From Nectonema munidae (taxonomy: Eukaryota > Nematomorpha > Nectonematoida > Nectonematidae): DNA of 64,000 nt. A program made the translations under genes and the position numbers. The notes below the pieces were generated by a model, which searched no databases, had not been told where the DNA came from, and saw only the letters and a list, made by a program, of their open reading frames with translations. Shown in pieces: positions 22,330 to 33,949 of the stretch. The stretch is from contig JAUIRK010000883.1 of assembly GCA_030549495.1 (NCBI GenBank), positions 1-64,000 on the forward strand. The letters are read 5' to 3'. Every line of letters begins with the position of its first letter. Within the stretch, counting starts at the first letter, position 1.

Positions 22330-24260
22330 CAATCATGAGAACTTTTCAGGCAATAAAAAGTCTGAGGAGTTTCTCAAAGAGTAAAATGGGATCTCTGAAT
22401 TTTTAATCTTCCAAAAGTCGAATAAAGTTGGTAGCAATCCGTTTATAAATTTATATAATAACAAAAACATCTTTAATTTATATATTTCTGCACATTTTAA
22501 AATATTTTTTTGCATAACATAGAGAACTGGTATGAAATAAAGTTCTTTTATTAAAAACTAGTCTTACTGCTTTTTTTGCTTTGAGATTCAACTCTCTTCA
22601 AATTACAATATCCCCAATTATCTATTCCATACAAGAGATGTGGGAATAAAAGAGCTTCATAAATTTTATCTTTTGCGTCAACAGGAAACTTATTTCTGAA
22701 TTTATATAAAATACCAATAACCACATTAAGTTTACTTTGTATGTATGCTATATGATCCTTCCAACTCAAATCCCAATCAATAATAATCAGACCCATGAAA
22801 TTAAAGCTGTTATAAAACTCTAAATTAATGCTGGGCACATCTACTTTAGACTTCTTAGTAAAATACATTGCTTTTGATTTCAAAAAATTCAGTTTCAGCT
22901 TATTTGAATTAAACCACTTTTCAACTAAATCAATATCATTTCCGATCATAATACCTAATTCATCATTATTTTTATAAGTATATCTTGATGTAGGTACAAT
23001 CAATGCCACATCATCAGCATATAAAAGAGACTGCATTCTTCTACACGATCTGTGGACATCATTTATAAATATAGAAAATAGGAGAGGACCGAGTATCGAA
23101 CCTTGTGGAACTCCTTGATTGACAGATAGTGGTGAAGATATATTGTTGCCTACTGATACACTTTGATAACGATTATTCAAGTATGACTAACTTTTGTCAC
23201 GTATGCCTAGAAATTTCATTTTCTGCAAAAGGATTGGTTGAGACACAGAATCAAAAGCTTTCTTGAAATCTAAAAAAATAGAAACTACATCAGACTTGGT
23301 ATCAAGATTTTCATAGAGAGAATTCAAAAAGCAAGAATGTAAAAGCTCAGTAGAATATCCTTTTCGAAAGCCAAACAGTTTTGAATATATCAAACTAGAT
23401 GAACATAAATATTCATATAATTGAGTGAATATTATTCTTTCAAAAACTTTCGAAAAAAATGGTACAATAGAAATGGGTCTATAATTCAAAATTGATTTTC
23501 GACATCCATTCTTGAACACAGGCACTACTCCATTCACTTTGAAGCAAACAGGGAAAATATCATATTCGAGGCATGAGTTGTAACCTACTACCAATATATC
23601 TGCCAATAAAACCAATGACTCCTTAATTTTATGGAATGATATGCCACACATGTCTGTCGAGTCTTTACATCGTAGCCCTCGAATTGCCGAAACGACACAA
23701 GCTTTATTAATTTCCTTAAAACAAAAACAAACTTAATGTAGGTATTGTAGATAACTATCATCGTCCTCTCTGATATTGGATGACAAGTTTGTAAAGTACT
23801 CATTGAATATTTCAGACAAAACGTTATCGTTTGTATGATACTGTCCGTCATTCGATTTTAAAACAATTTTGAGAGTGTTGTTTTTAGGTTTTATTAGTGA
23901 ATTCAATTTTTTCCAAAAAAATTTAGAATTTTTCAAGTCACCAAAATAAGATTGATAATATTCATGTTTTAATTTTTTAATTTTTACTTTTATATCGTTG
24001 CAAAGCTCTATGTACTTATCTTTAAGATTAGTATATTTTTCTATTGAAATTTTCATTTTTCTATGAATTTTATTACGCTTATTTATTAATATTGGGACTT
24101 CTTTTGTAATCCAAGGATTAGAACAAGCTTGATTTTTGTTACATTTAACTTTAAAATGACTTACAGCAATTTTAAGGGATATCACATTTGTCAACTTTTG
24201 AAAGAGTTCATTAGGCCATAGGCTTATCCAATTACTGATAAAAACAAGAAAAACAATCAA
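22330..24260 (-). mobile_element. CR1/Jockey-group LINE, reverse-transcriptase part (LINE-A)
   Basis: On the minus strand the ORF2 order is intact. A lysine-rich linker (24,260-23,733) contains NPWITKEV and a YYQSYFGDLKN segment. Reverse-transcriptase motifs follow: RKSILNYRPISIVPFFSKVF, FGFRKGYSTELL, FLDFKKAFDSV, then NQGVPQGSILGPLLF, the YADD catalytic box, and DLSWKDHI. The C-terminal YKLKMFLLLYKFINGLLP is near 22,460. The frame changes several times. The endonuclease is absent, so the copy is 5'-truncated. Its linker overlaps the part present in LINE-D, so the two are different insertions. Confidence 0.85.
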
Positions 24261-24809
24261 AATTATACATGATTTGATTGAAGAACTTATGATTGAACTT
24301 CATTTTGAAAACATATAAAACATACGAATTTCATATATTAAAATTTGGATAACAATTGTTTTTTGCGTTTGTATTTCAAAAAATTTATTGTTTGCTTTTC
24401 ACATTCTCTTGTTAGGTTTGAATAGTAAAGTTAGTATAAATTAGGTCTGTTGTATAGAAAAATCATACACCAATGAGGAAGTTTCAATTAATTTTACAGC
24501 GGTTATGTTTGTTTAGATCGCAATATATCTATCTAAAAAGTTTCAGTATCAAATTTGATCGCGAAGTTAAAGTTTGAAATGCCCACACACAGAAGAGCAT
24601 TGAAAGTTACTTCAAGTTTGAAACGTGAAAGTAAAATAGGCCAAGCTTTCCGAAACAAATTGTCGGCAAACGATGAACAGAACGTTTGCTGTGCAACTAC
24701 TTCTTGTACAAAAGATTATGGAGATGTAGAATAATTTCAAACCGCGTAATTTTTACTATGATATTTTTTTACAAATAGTAGTTAAATCTATTTTTATCAA
24801 AACTCGTTA
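24261..24809. other. Spacer, no gene seen
   Basis: AT-rich, no recognised element apart from its two neighbours. Confidence 0.35.
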
Positions 24810-25140
24810 AATACAATCCAAAAAAATACGGTGAGTTCACTCGTGACTTCAAGAAAGAGTGGTTTGAAGAAAGACTCTGGCTAGAATTTTGCCACCTAAA
24901 AAAGCAGCATTTTGTTTTACATGCAGGAATTTTTCCATGAAAGACAAAGAGAGAGATGAAGCTTTTACTTAAAATGGGTTTACAAATGAGAAGAACGCTT
25001 TAGACAAGGAAAAGGGCTTTAATAAACACGAAAAGTCGTTAAATCATGTTTTCACGTTTTCAATGCGGACTGAATGGAAAAAAAGATCTGAGTCTAATAA
25101 AGAAGTATCCACTTTAATTAATGCTACCCAACTAGAAAAA
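24810..25140 (+). pseudogene. hAT transposase fragment with TTF-type zinc finger (hAT-3)
   Basis: Read in two frames: GEFTRDFKKEWFEERLWLEF, then AAFCFTCRNFS, GFTNEK, a GFNKHEKSLNH segment. This is the TTF-type finger (C-F-x-C with K-H-x3-S-x2-H) at the N-terminus of ZMYM/hAT transposases. A frame change lies near the finger and the catalytic region is absent. Confidence 0.65.
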
Positions 25141-25610
25141 ACAGGTGGATTTTTCATTTTTTTCAGACACTTTTGTATAAACGGTTTTTTTATTAAGGTA
25201 TTATGTTAAAGCAATAATAATTGAAGTGGTGCAATTTTTAGCAGTTAATGCAGGGGTGCAAAAACACAGTCGCGCCGCGCGACCAGAAAATTTGCCTGTG
25301 TGACCGTAACTTGCAATGTTCTCAGAATAATAATCATATGTCGGAGGCCCCCGTGTTGCCCCCCCCCCCTCCCCCACTTCAAATACCTAACTATCTTACC
25401 GGATTTTGGATTTTACTCAAAATTATATAGTTGATCACAACTGAAACTAAAAATATATCATTCTAATTGTTAGAGAGTAATTACCATGAATAAAAATCAG
25501 TTACTGCTAAATGTTTTAGTTTGAAACATATTCATTTACAAACTTTTTTATTTTATAATGTTTTTTCATAATTTTCGTCTTCAATAAAATTATATAATTT
25601 ATGTCTATAT
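25141..25610. other. Spacer with pyrimidine-rich tract
   Basis: Contains CAGGGGTGCAAA at about 25,251, which resembles a hAT terminal repeat, and a long C run at about 25,360. No partner end was found. Confidence 0.3.
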
Positions 25611-25925
25611 ACATAACATAACATAACTTATTAGCGAAAGTAGGCAGAGCCTAAGGAAATAAGAAGGGGAGAATGCAAAGTTTAGCAGAGCTCAAATATT
25701 ATGTCTTTCCAAAATTCATCCAATTTGTTCTTAAAAGCTTATAGGTTTGTAGCATTAACAATATCATCGGGAAGTGAATTCCACTCATTAATCATTCTTT
25801 CAGAGAAAAACTTTTTTAAATAGGACTTTTTACAAAGCGATTTCTGAAATTTTTGAGAGTGGAATCCTTGGTTTCTTTTTGAAAAATCAGGTAAAATTCT
25901 ATATAATATAAGAAAATTCAATGAT
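25611..25925 (-). mobile_element. CR1/Jockey-like LINE, 3' end (copy B2)
   Basis: The minus strand encodes a short C-terminal piece (FFSERMINEWNSLPDDIVNA, then FKN-like), followed by the same tail as copy B1: hairpin AGGC-AGA-GCCT, TTTCGCTAATAAG and TTATG units. It is strongly 5'-truncated. Confidence 0.75.
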
Positions 25926-26989
25926 GTCTACAATAAATGTTTATTTACAGTTTAACATTCTACAATTAGGGCAATTCTTGAAACTTTTAAACGCCAACCT
26001 TCCAATACTTTGAACATGTATTATTTGGTAACTTGCTAATTTTATAGGAAATCGTGTAAATTATCAAATAAAAACTTGACCCTGTTTGCCCCCCTCCCCC
26101 ACTCGTAAAATTTTTGACGCATCTATACCTTAGCATTGTACAGTCGACTTGGCGAGGTGGCAATAATATGAGATATAAGTGTGGCGGCTACTTTAGCTTA
26201 TTTTTGAAAAACTGAATGTTTCATCCTTAAAAATACCATATGGCTGTGATCAATTTTGTAATTCAAGTTTGTAATATCTTCACTCCGAGCTGCGTGTTAT
26301 TCTGAATTTGAATGTTTATTTCAATCATCGAAAATATTATACTTCAACCATTAAGCGTATTTTTCTGTCATAGGACATATACCACTATTTTTTGTTTAAA
26401 ATTACAAGAAAAAATATTGTAGAATTGTTGGTGAAAATAATTTGACTTGGCACAAAAATTATTCTATCAACTCAAACAATAAATAAATCCTTTACAATTA
26501 AACAAAACAACTTTTTGAAAACTATCAAAATATTGGCTTGTTGGGAATGTTTGTGGTGATTTTTAGCATGATAGTTCATGCTTCAACACACGTAAGAACT
26601 TGTCTGATTATTATCAACAAATTTTATATATTTAAACTTTAAGGGCATTTAATGATCTTTTCAAATTAAAAATGGAAAGAATGATTTTGCAACAAAATGG
26701 TTCAGGGGATTGCTATACTATTTCCCCATAAACACACAATAGCTCTTACATTCGATTCTTAGACTCTTAGTTACGTCACGTTTGCTTCAATTTATGGAAA
26801 CGATCCCTTAAATTTGATAGGGACGAAGCAAATTTTTATTATCATTGATTTATTTTTATGCATTTATTCATCTACTCTTTTGTTTTTTAAAGTTTTAAAG
26901 TGATTTTACTGTGTTGGCGATTTTGAATAATAAATTATTATTAAAAAGTGGAAGCTCTCATATTCGAATTAAAAATATTTATCTTTTTT
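25926..26989. other. AT-rich spacer, no gene seen
   Basis: No recognisable coding or RNA feature. Terminal repeats of the hAT-2 remnant that follows were looked for here without success. Confidence 0.35.
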
Positions 26990-28520
26990 TGGTCATTCTC
27001 TAAAATGAAGCGGCAAGAAACACTTCCCAAGTTTTTCTCAAAGAGACAAAATGAAGGCAGTGATTCAGATGATCATTGCATTTCTGATTCTCAGATGAAA
27101 TGTACAAATATAGAAGAGCCCATGGTTACCTTTGAAGAAAGGAAAACGCAGAAAACTGCTCAGCATGAGAGCAAAAATTACCGCCCTGGTCATTTTCAAG
27201 CTTCGTATGTCAGGGAATTTGCTGATTGGATTGCAATTAAAAGAGATGCCAATGATCAAGTATTGGAAGTGGCATGTAACTGGTGCTGTAGTTTCAAGAA
27301 ACAAGCAGACGCATCATCAAAATTTGTTTTGGGCTATAAAGATTCTTTCAAAAAAGGAACTTTTAAGGTTCATGAAAAAAGTGTATCCCACAAAAACTGT
27401 GAACGATTATACAAGGCCCAGAAGAATTAAGAAGACATCTTCTTTTTCCCAAAAGAATTCAGAAGACACACCACTGAGTAAGTGTATGTTGAAAATGTTC
27501 ATGGAAGAGATAGAAAACTTCAAAAAACTTTTGATTAAGCAAATTGAACTTATCAGAAAATTGGGAATCCCAGTGAAAGAAAAATATGTGAACAGGACAA
27601 TGTGATTTATTCATAGCATCGCTTCTTCCACTCGAAAGAAACTTATGCAAGACGTTTCACAGTCTCCTTGTGTTAGCCTTTTACTTGATGGTTCCACTAA
27701 TATTTCAGTTTCAGCATCTGTTATTGGGTATATGCGCCACATCACTGAGGGGACTGTTGTAGATTCTTATGTAGGTCTAGAGGAGTTACCCAATGAAACT
27801 GCTGATGGCTATATTACAGCTTTGAATTCTCTCTCAAAATGACTGGCAATAAACCTATTTGACAAGGGAAAAGTGATAGGTCTGGCAAACGATGGAGCAA
27901 GAACAATGTTGGGCTGTCATGGTGCTGTTGCTGCTAAATTAATAAAGGATATTCCCAATTTGGTTGTCATTCATTGTGTGGCTCATAAACTCCAACGGGC
28001 AGTCCTGGATTCATTGAAAGCTGTGCTATTTATGCAACAAGTTGAGACGACTCTCAAAGGATTGTATATCTATATCATTCTTCACCAAAGCGCTCATCCA
28101 TCAAACATATTTGATACACTTCCGATGGCCAAAGGGAAAGAAACTGTCAGATTTTGAGGATGCTGAGCTAAAATGAGAGATAAATTTTTTGAGAAATAAG
28201 ATACTTTTGAAGAGCATCCATCAAAGAGAGTCAAAAAAACTCCAAAAAAGTTTCAAGAGAGTATCGCAATAACTTCCATGAATCAGAAAAATAAAAACTT
28301 TTTGGACGTGGAGACATTAAAATTTCTTCTTCTAAGGCATCTCAGAATTGTAATTGACACTTATTTTGAAAGTCAGATTCTGGTTGCAAAAAACTAAACT
28401 TAAAAAAGGATTTTGATGCAACAAGGCATAAATGTTTGAAGGATATTTTGTGTATTTTGAATCCTTTGAAAGATGCATTCAAAAGTGTGTACAACTTTTA
28501 TGTAGGTAAAAATTTGAAAA
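26990..28520 (+). pseudogene. hAT transposase remnant, KIAA1586/ZMYM-like (hAT-2)
   Basis: ATG at 27,005 opens MKRQETLPKFFSKR, then a TTF-type zinc finger (VACNWCCSFKK, then HEKSVSHKNC). After a frame break come SQSPCVSLLLDGSTNISVSA (first-aspartate strand) and GLANDGARTMLGCHGAVAAK with VVIHCVAHKLQRAV (the second hAT block). The last recognisable piece, near 28,400-28,500, is CLKDILCILNPLKDAFKSVY. Stops and frame changes are frequent, and the C-terminal dimerisation region was not seen. The architecture is like the KIAA1586-type domesticated hAT proteins, but this copy is plainly decayed. Confidence 0.75.
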
Positions 28521-28829
28521 TTTCAAAAAATAGATATTTTGAGATTTAATTGATTTTTCAAAAAAGGTGCAATTACTATTGGAATCAGTACCCATTAATA
28601 TCTACGCAGTTAGAAACTTTTTATATTCTTAATGGCCAAAAGTACATCATTCAAAGAAAATGATTTTGTTTCTTGTTTTAGAGACTCTACACAAAATAAA
28701 TGATCAGATTCTGTTGCGGAGTTGTTTGAAAAATGATCACTGAAAATAGTACAAAAAGTTTTTGGCAGTTAATTTCCAAACCATCAACACTTATAGACAA
28801 GGACTCAAAATTTTTATTTTGAGGTTTTA

Positions 28830-30760
28830 AGATTGTGTTAATTATTTTTCAAGTGCTCTTACTATCTTTACAATCAATATTCCTTTTTAAAGAATTAAAC
28901 AGATATTTTACCTTATTTCTAAGATTGGCAAACTTCTCTCTGATAGCATCTTTTCTCATTATTTTCCACTTATGATGTAATTTATTCCTCAGTTTTATGA
29001 GATTCAAACGTTCTACTGTCACACTAGATTCTTTTTTTCTTACTGGAAAGTGATTTAGTGAAATGAACTGTTTTTAGCAAAATTTTTGAAATCTACAAGT
29101 TTATTATTTAAACGCTCCAAAAGGGCTGATGGATTGTGTTGAGATAAATTTAGCCACATCATATTTGCCAACAAAACTTAAAGATGTGCTCCTATTATAA
29201 TAAGATCCATTTTCCCAGATATATGACGGTTCAATCAAACAAGGATCCGGAAATGAACTGATAAAGGAATGTTTATTAAGTAAGATTTCTACTCAAATTT
29301 ATTTAGTGGAATAAAAATGTTGTCCAAAAGAGTCGAACTAGTGGGACGAGTGTGAGTGATAATTGTAGGGAAGTATGCATTTGAAATCATAGCAATAAAA
29401 AAGTTGGCAATGCAACTAGGATTTTGAAATTTGAAATAAGATTGAATTCAAAATCTCCTAATATGAAATTTTGACGATTTAATGATAGGTTTTTCAAACA
29501 TTCATCAAGTTGAGTGTTAAATGATTAAATTTCTTCACGACTATTAGACGGTAGTCGATAGAAATTATGTAGATTTATTGGAGAACTACTGAAAGTAATT
29601 TCTAGACCAAAGAACTCAAACAAAGTTTGTCAAATGTGCCAGCTCTAAATTTCTTAAATGGAAGTCATTGATGAATAAAAAAAATAATAAGACCCCCATA
29701 CTTAGAAACAATCCTCGGAGATGATACTGAAGTATAAAAGTCAAGTGAAAAACAAACAAATTCAGTTAAACATGTCTCTTATAAACATTTTAGTCGTGCT
29801 TTCAATTGGTTCACTAAATTTTGATTCTAGAAATTGAACATTCAGAGATAGTATATTAAGATCGTAACTACAGTCGATTTTCTCAAGTGATGAAGAAAGA
29901 CTTGATTTAAGATTTCTATCTGATTGAAATAGATTGAAAGAAAACGAACCAGATAAGTTTTCATTATTTAAATTCGATTCCTGGGTCATCATAAATAGTA
30001 CATTTTTTAATAAATTTATTTCTCTCTGAACAAATGTACAAAGATTAATCATGGCGGAGTGAGCTTCAATGGTTGTTTGGGTGTACCTCTCAGCTTAAAA
30101 GTTGAAGGTCAGGGGTTCGATCCCCAAGGCTCCCAACTCTTAAAAACAAATTCACAAAAATTGTGAATAACCATCTTAAGCATAAAGCGAGCATATAGCC
30201 CTACGGCTGAAAGTATTTGATATCTCCAACCAACTCATGGCGGAGTGATTTAATTCAGAAGAACCATCATTAAAACAGTTTATGCATTTAAACTCTGTTA
30301 ATTTTTTGGTATCACAATTAAATCCAATGTGCGCTAAAGAAAAAAACCTACAGACACTGGAATTTATACACTTAGAAACGACATGTCCCCCATACAACAT
30401 TTTGAATAATGTTTGTACATGCAATAAAAAAAACACTACAATGGTAAGAGTTCAACAAAAATCCAAAATTTAGTTTACATTAATTCTGATAAATAGATGA
30501 AGAAATTTTAAATACCACAAGTTTTAGATTGGATTTTTTTGTCGACTTTGCAAAGAGTTCTTCTTTGAGTAAAGAATCCAAGCCATCATTTACAATTGAG
30601 GATATAATGGAGTCATCTTCAAGATCTGAAGAAACTAAAATAGATATTTTAGGAAAAACTTTTGTCTGGTTGATCAATTTTGCATTTTTGGTTTCAAGAA
30701 TTACTTTAGCCTTTTCCTTTGCTGATTTGTCTGAAAATTTCAAGGCGATTCCTGACTATA
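28830..30760 (-). mobile_element. CR1/Jockey-group LINE, ORF1 and endonuclease part (LINE-D)
   Basis: The minus strand starts with an ORF1-like piece (30,743-30,480; KAKVILETKN, KVFPKISIL). A CCHC-type knuckle region (30,436-30,176; C-R-F-F then H-I-G-F-N-C, KCINCFNDG) follows. The endonuclease region (about 29,700-29,150) contains NFYRLPSNSREE and NFILGDFEFNLIS, matching the N-x-Y-R-P and G-D-F-N motifs of AP-type endonucleases. A lysine-rich linker ends near 28,900. There is no reverse transcriptase. Frames are broken throughout, and a tRNA-derived sequence sits inside. Confidence 0.7.
30056..30134 (+). repeat. tRNA-derived element (tRNA pseudogene or SINE head)
   Basis: A box-A-like GAGCTTCAATGG (30,061) and a good box B, GGTTCGATCCC (30,114), stand at tRNA spacing, with GGAG...CTCC pairing at the two ends. 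The acceptor stem is only partly paired, so a working tRNA is unlikely. It lies within LINE-D. The phrase CATGGCGGAGTG recurs at 30,237, hinting at a duplication around the insertion. Confidence 0.6.
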
Positions 30761-30856
30761 AAGTTTTTTCTTAAAGGACCACTATACTTACGGAAGCGCT
30801 TTCCAAAACTTTAAATGGGGGTGTTTAATAATTTGTTTTGAATTCAAGCATTGATT

Positions 30857-33500
30857 TTTCTTCTTCTTCTTCTTCTTCTTCTTCTTGACCATGAACGATA
30901 TCGATCTTTGGTAACTCTTACTACTTTTTAGTCTCGAAATTTTTTTTATCGGTTTGTTCCATCTTTTCTATTTTTAGCCTATTTCAAATTTTCTTTCAGC
31001 CTCTTTTTTCCAGTTGTTATCTAGCCACCAAATTCTTCGTCTTCCTCTTCCAACTTTTTTCTCATTTCTTGTATTATTGTTTTCAGTTCTTCTCCCGCTG
31101 ATGATCTTGCTATGTCTCCAAAAAACCTTGCTTTTCGTTCAAGTATCATTCTAAGCAGCCTAGTTTCTGGTTCTCCAACTTTTTTTACAGCATTTGTTAG
31201 TGGAAAAATTTCGGACTTTATCTAGATAGGAAGATCGTTTCTCATAAGCTCTTTGTTTTTTCCAAAACTCTGATTGACTCTTGCCATTCCAGTCTTCACA
31301 TCAGCTTCGTTTTGCAGATTTCCTTCTATAACAGCGTCAAGATATTCACATTTTAGCACTTGGTCAATCGTTCTTTCTTTCACCAATTGAAATGATGATG
31401 CTTTTATGTCCTTTCATAAGCATACATTTTGTTTTCTTTGTGGTTCACTTCAAGCAAACATTTACGCCCCTCTTCTACAATAAATTCCAGTTGCTCATTC
31501 AATTCTTGCTCTGATTCGCTTATTAGGACAGTATCATCTGCATAGCTAATCTTATTCATTTGTTGTTCATGGCTATTAGGCACCCCAAGTCTTAATTTTA
31601 TTTCTTGAAATGTTTCGTCACAATATGTGTTAAACAGAATTTTGAGAGAGTATGCAACATTTGTCTTACACCTGTGTTGATTTTAATAGGATTTTGCTTT
31701 TTTTTCATCTGCCTTCATGTATCCAACTTAACGACGATATATTTCTGCAATCAGGTGGTTTTCATTTTTTAGGACTTTCCTTTTTTTCAAACACTCAAAC
31801 AAGATGTCATGCTCAATTTGATCTAAAGCTTTTGGAAAATCAATAAAACACAAGTATTATTCTCGCTTGTTGATTCTGTTGGCTAGGATTGTTTTCAAAG
31901 CTGTAGCGCTCTCAACTGTTCCTACTTTTGGTCGGACTCCATATAGCATGTGGTTTAGTTGTCCATTTAGATAAGCTGATATTCGATTATAAATTACTTT
32001 AGTCAGTATTTTTATTGCATGTGGTATCAACGCTATACCATTCTATGCTCTTCACATTTTGCAGTGCCTTGATTCTTCGGTATTGGAATGAATAGAGTCT
32101 CTAGCCAATCTTCTGGTATTTTTTCTCCATTGAAAATATTTTTATAAGACTCACAATCCCCTGAAGAGTATCATCTTCAGCGTTTCGCATGCATTCAATG
32201 GGAATTCCATCTCTTCCAGTTGCTTCGTTTTTATTAAGAGATCTTAGTGCATTCATTGTTTCTGCGGATGTCACGTGTTCTTCATTTGATTCACTTTTAT
32301 TTTCACATTTTAATAAGTTTGCTTTTCCTTTGAATCCATATTTTCGTCTTCCATATATTCTCCTTCCACCTTTCCCATTTTTCTATCTCTTTACTCTTCC
32401 ATCTTTATCCAGTGAGTGTTTTTTCTGCGTTGATTTTCTTTCTGGGCGTTACTTTTTTTACAATTGTGTACATCTTTCAAAACTCATTTCGTTTCCCCAT
32501 TTCATGAATCTCATCACATATACCCTATATTTCTATTGGTTTTGCATCTTTACATTTTTTTCGATCTCCTTCTCAATTTCTTTTCATCTCATGTCCACCA
32601 TGTCTAAAATCTCGTAAGTAAGCCAGTTTTTTCTCTTTTCTCCTTTCTGTTTGTGGACTGTTGTTTCGCTTGCAGATTTAATTCCTTTTTATAGCCTCTT
32701 GACAAAGTTTTTGTTGCTTTCATTCTTCAACGAGTCTCGGTCTATCTTTTGCACTTTATAGAAGTGTTTCCTTTTTTTTCATTTTAACTTTGAGTTTGGA
32801 AACAACAAGGTAGTGATTGGACAGTTTGTCAACCTTATGCACTACTTTGCATTTTGAAATGGTTTTTCCATACTTTTCATTCATAACAATATAGTCGATC
32901 AAACTTTTTGCATCACCGTAGCCGGCTTTCCAGCTATAGTTTCATTTTATCTTTAATTATTTTTTTAGTATTTTTCTTTGATTCATGCAGAAGTCTAGCA
33001 AAATTCTTTCATTTCGATTTACTTCTCCACTCCCAAATTTCCCACTGATTCCACCTATAGAGGCTTTTCCAACTTTCCTGGTCATATCTCCCATTATGAT
33101 TACCTGTTTGTTTTTTAGTGTTTAGTTCTGTCATCAAATCCTCTATGGTTTTATATGCTTGAAAAACCTTTTCTCTTTCTGTAGTAATATCAGGAATGTA
33201 GGCACTGCATGATCACCAAAGTTTTGCTTTTGATCTTTATAATCAAATCTTCGAACATCGTTTCCAGTTGCTCATCAGCAAACAGTGCAACTCCTTTTCT
33301 ATTTCTCTCATCTCTAGAGGAGCTGAAGATATTGTAAGTTCGGTTATTTTTTTGCTAAGTCATAGTTTTTTTCACATTTTGCGAAAGTTTCAAACAAGCC
33401 CAATATATCAATATTGAGCCTGACCAATTCTTCGCATACTAGTCGTTGTTTTCCAATATCTTGCAAACTTCTTGTGTTCCAAGTTCCAGTTTTAGCGTAC
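30857..33500 (-). mobile_element. Endonuclease/reverse-transcriptase LINE with (GAA)n tail (LINE-C)
   Basis: The minus strand runs from an endonuclease start (TGTWNTRSLQDIGKQRLV near 33,490, then NIDILGLFE) to reverse transcriptase: ATGRDGIPIECMRNAED (about 32,220), KISYADDTVLISESEQEL (about 31,540), and the C-terminal GRGRRRIWWLDNNWKKEAE (about 31,040). It then ends in (GAA)n on the minus strand (30,857-30,886). The arrangement matches the craniofacial-development-protein-2-like, RTE-type ORFs widely seen in animals. About 2.6 kb covers most of the element, but frames are interrupted many times. Confidence 0.8.
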
Positions 33501-33804
33501 TTTTGTAATGTTTATTCTTCCTAGAAATCCTGGCATTTGATGGTGAATGACTTTTAGGTAAATGCTTTGAACTTTTCTCTCAGATTTAACACTCAGCGAC
33601 AAAGAGTCTATATCTCAAAGCGCCAAGGGCCAGTCGGGTTGCAAGGCAAAAGGGGCATTTTTAGGGGCATACTTTTCATGAGTTGTACCATTGCTGCATT
33701 TGCTGTTATAAAAATAGCACCCAGAGCCACCCTTTTGTTGTTGCAGTTGATTTTTTTGACCCCATTTATTTATACTGTTCTAAATTTACAAATACAACGT
33801 CAAG
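33501..33804. other. LINE-C leader or spacer
   Basis: Open frames on the plus strand (33,567-33,871) have no recognised motif and run into an interspersed repeat, so I do not call a gene. Confidence 0.35.
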
Positions 33805-33945
33805 AAAGTTTTTTGATACACTTCATCTGGGAAAAAAAGTGCTACTGGAAAATGTAGGAATATGGTATTAATATGTAATTGATTATAATGGATAAAATTA
33901 TGAAGCGTTGTAGCACGTCTTCATTCTTTTGAGGTTTCAGACATC
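33805..33945 (+). repeat. Interspersed repeat, copy 2 (partner at 9,275-9,425)
   Basis: Matches the reverse complement of 9,275-9,425 (see there). Confidence 0.7.
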
Positions 33946-33949
33946 ACCC

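Noticed and set aside
27065-27650. Minus-strand and second plus-strand ORFs over the hAT-2 remnant
   Set aside because: Out of frame with the zinc-finger and catalytic-block motifs, which define the coding strand and frame.
22330-30760. LINE-A and LINE-D as one element split by the hAT-2 insertion
   Set aside because: Both contain the endonuclease-RT linker region, so they overlap in the element and must be separate insertions.
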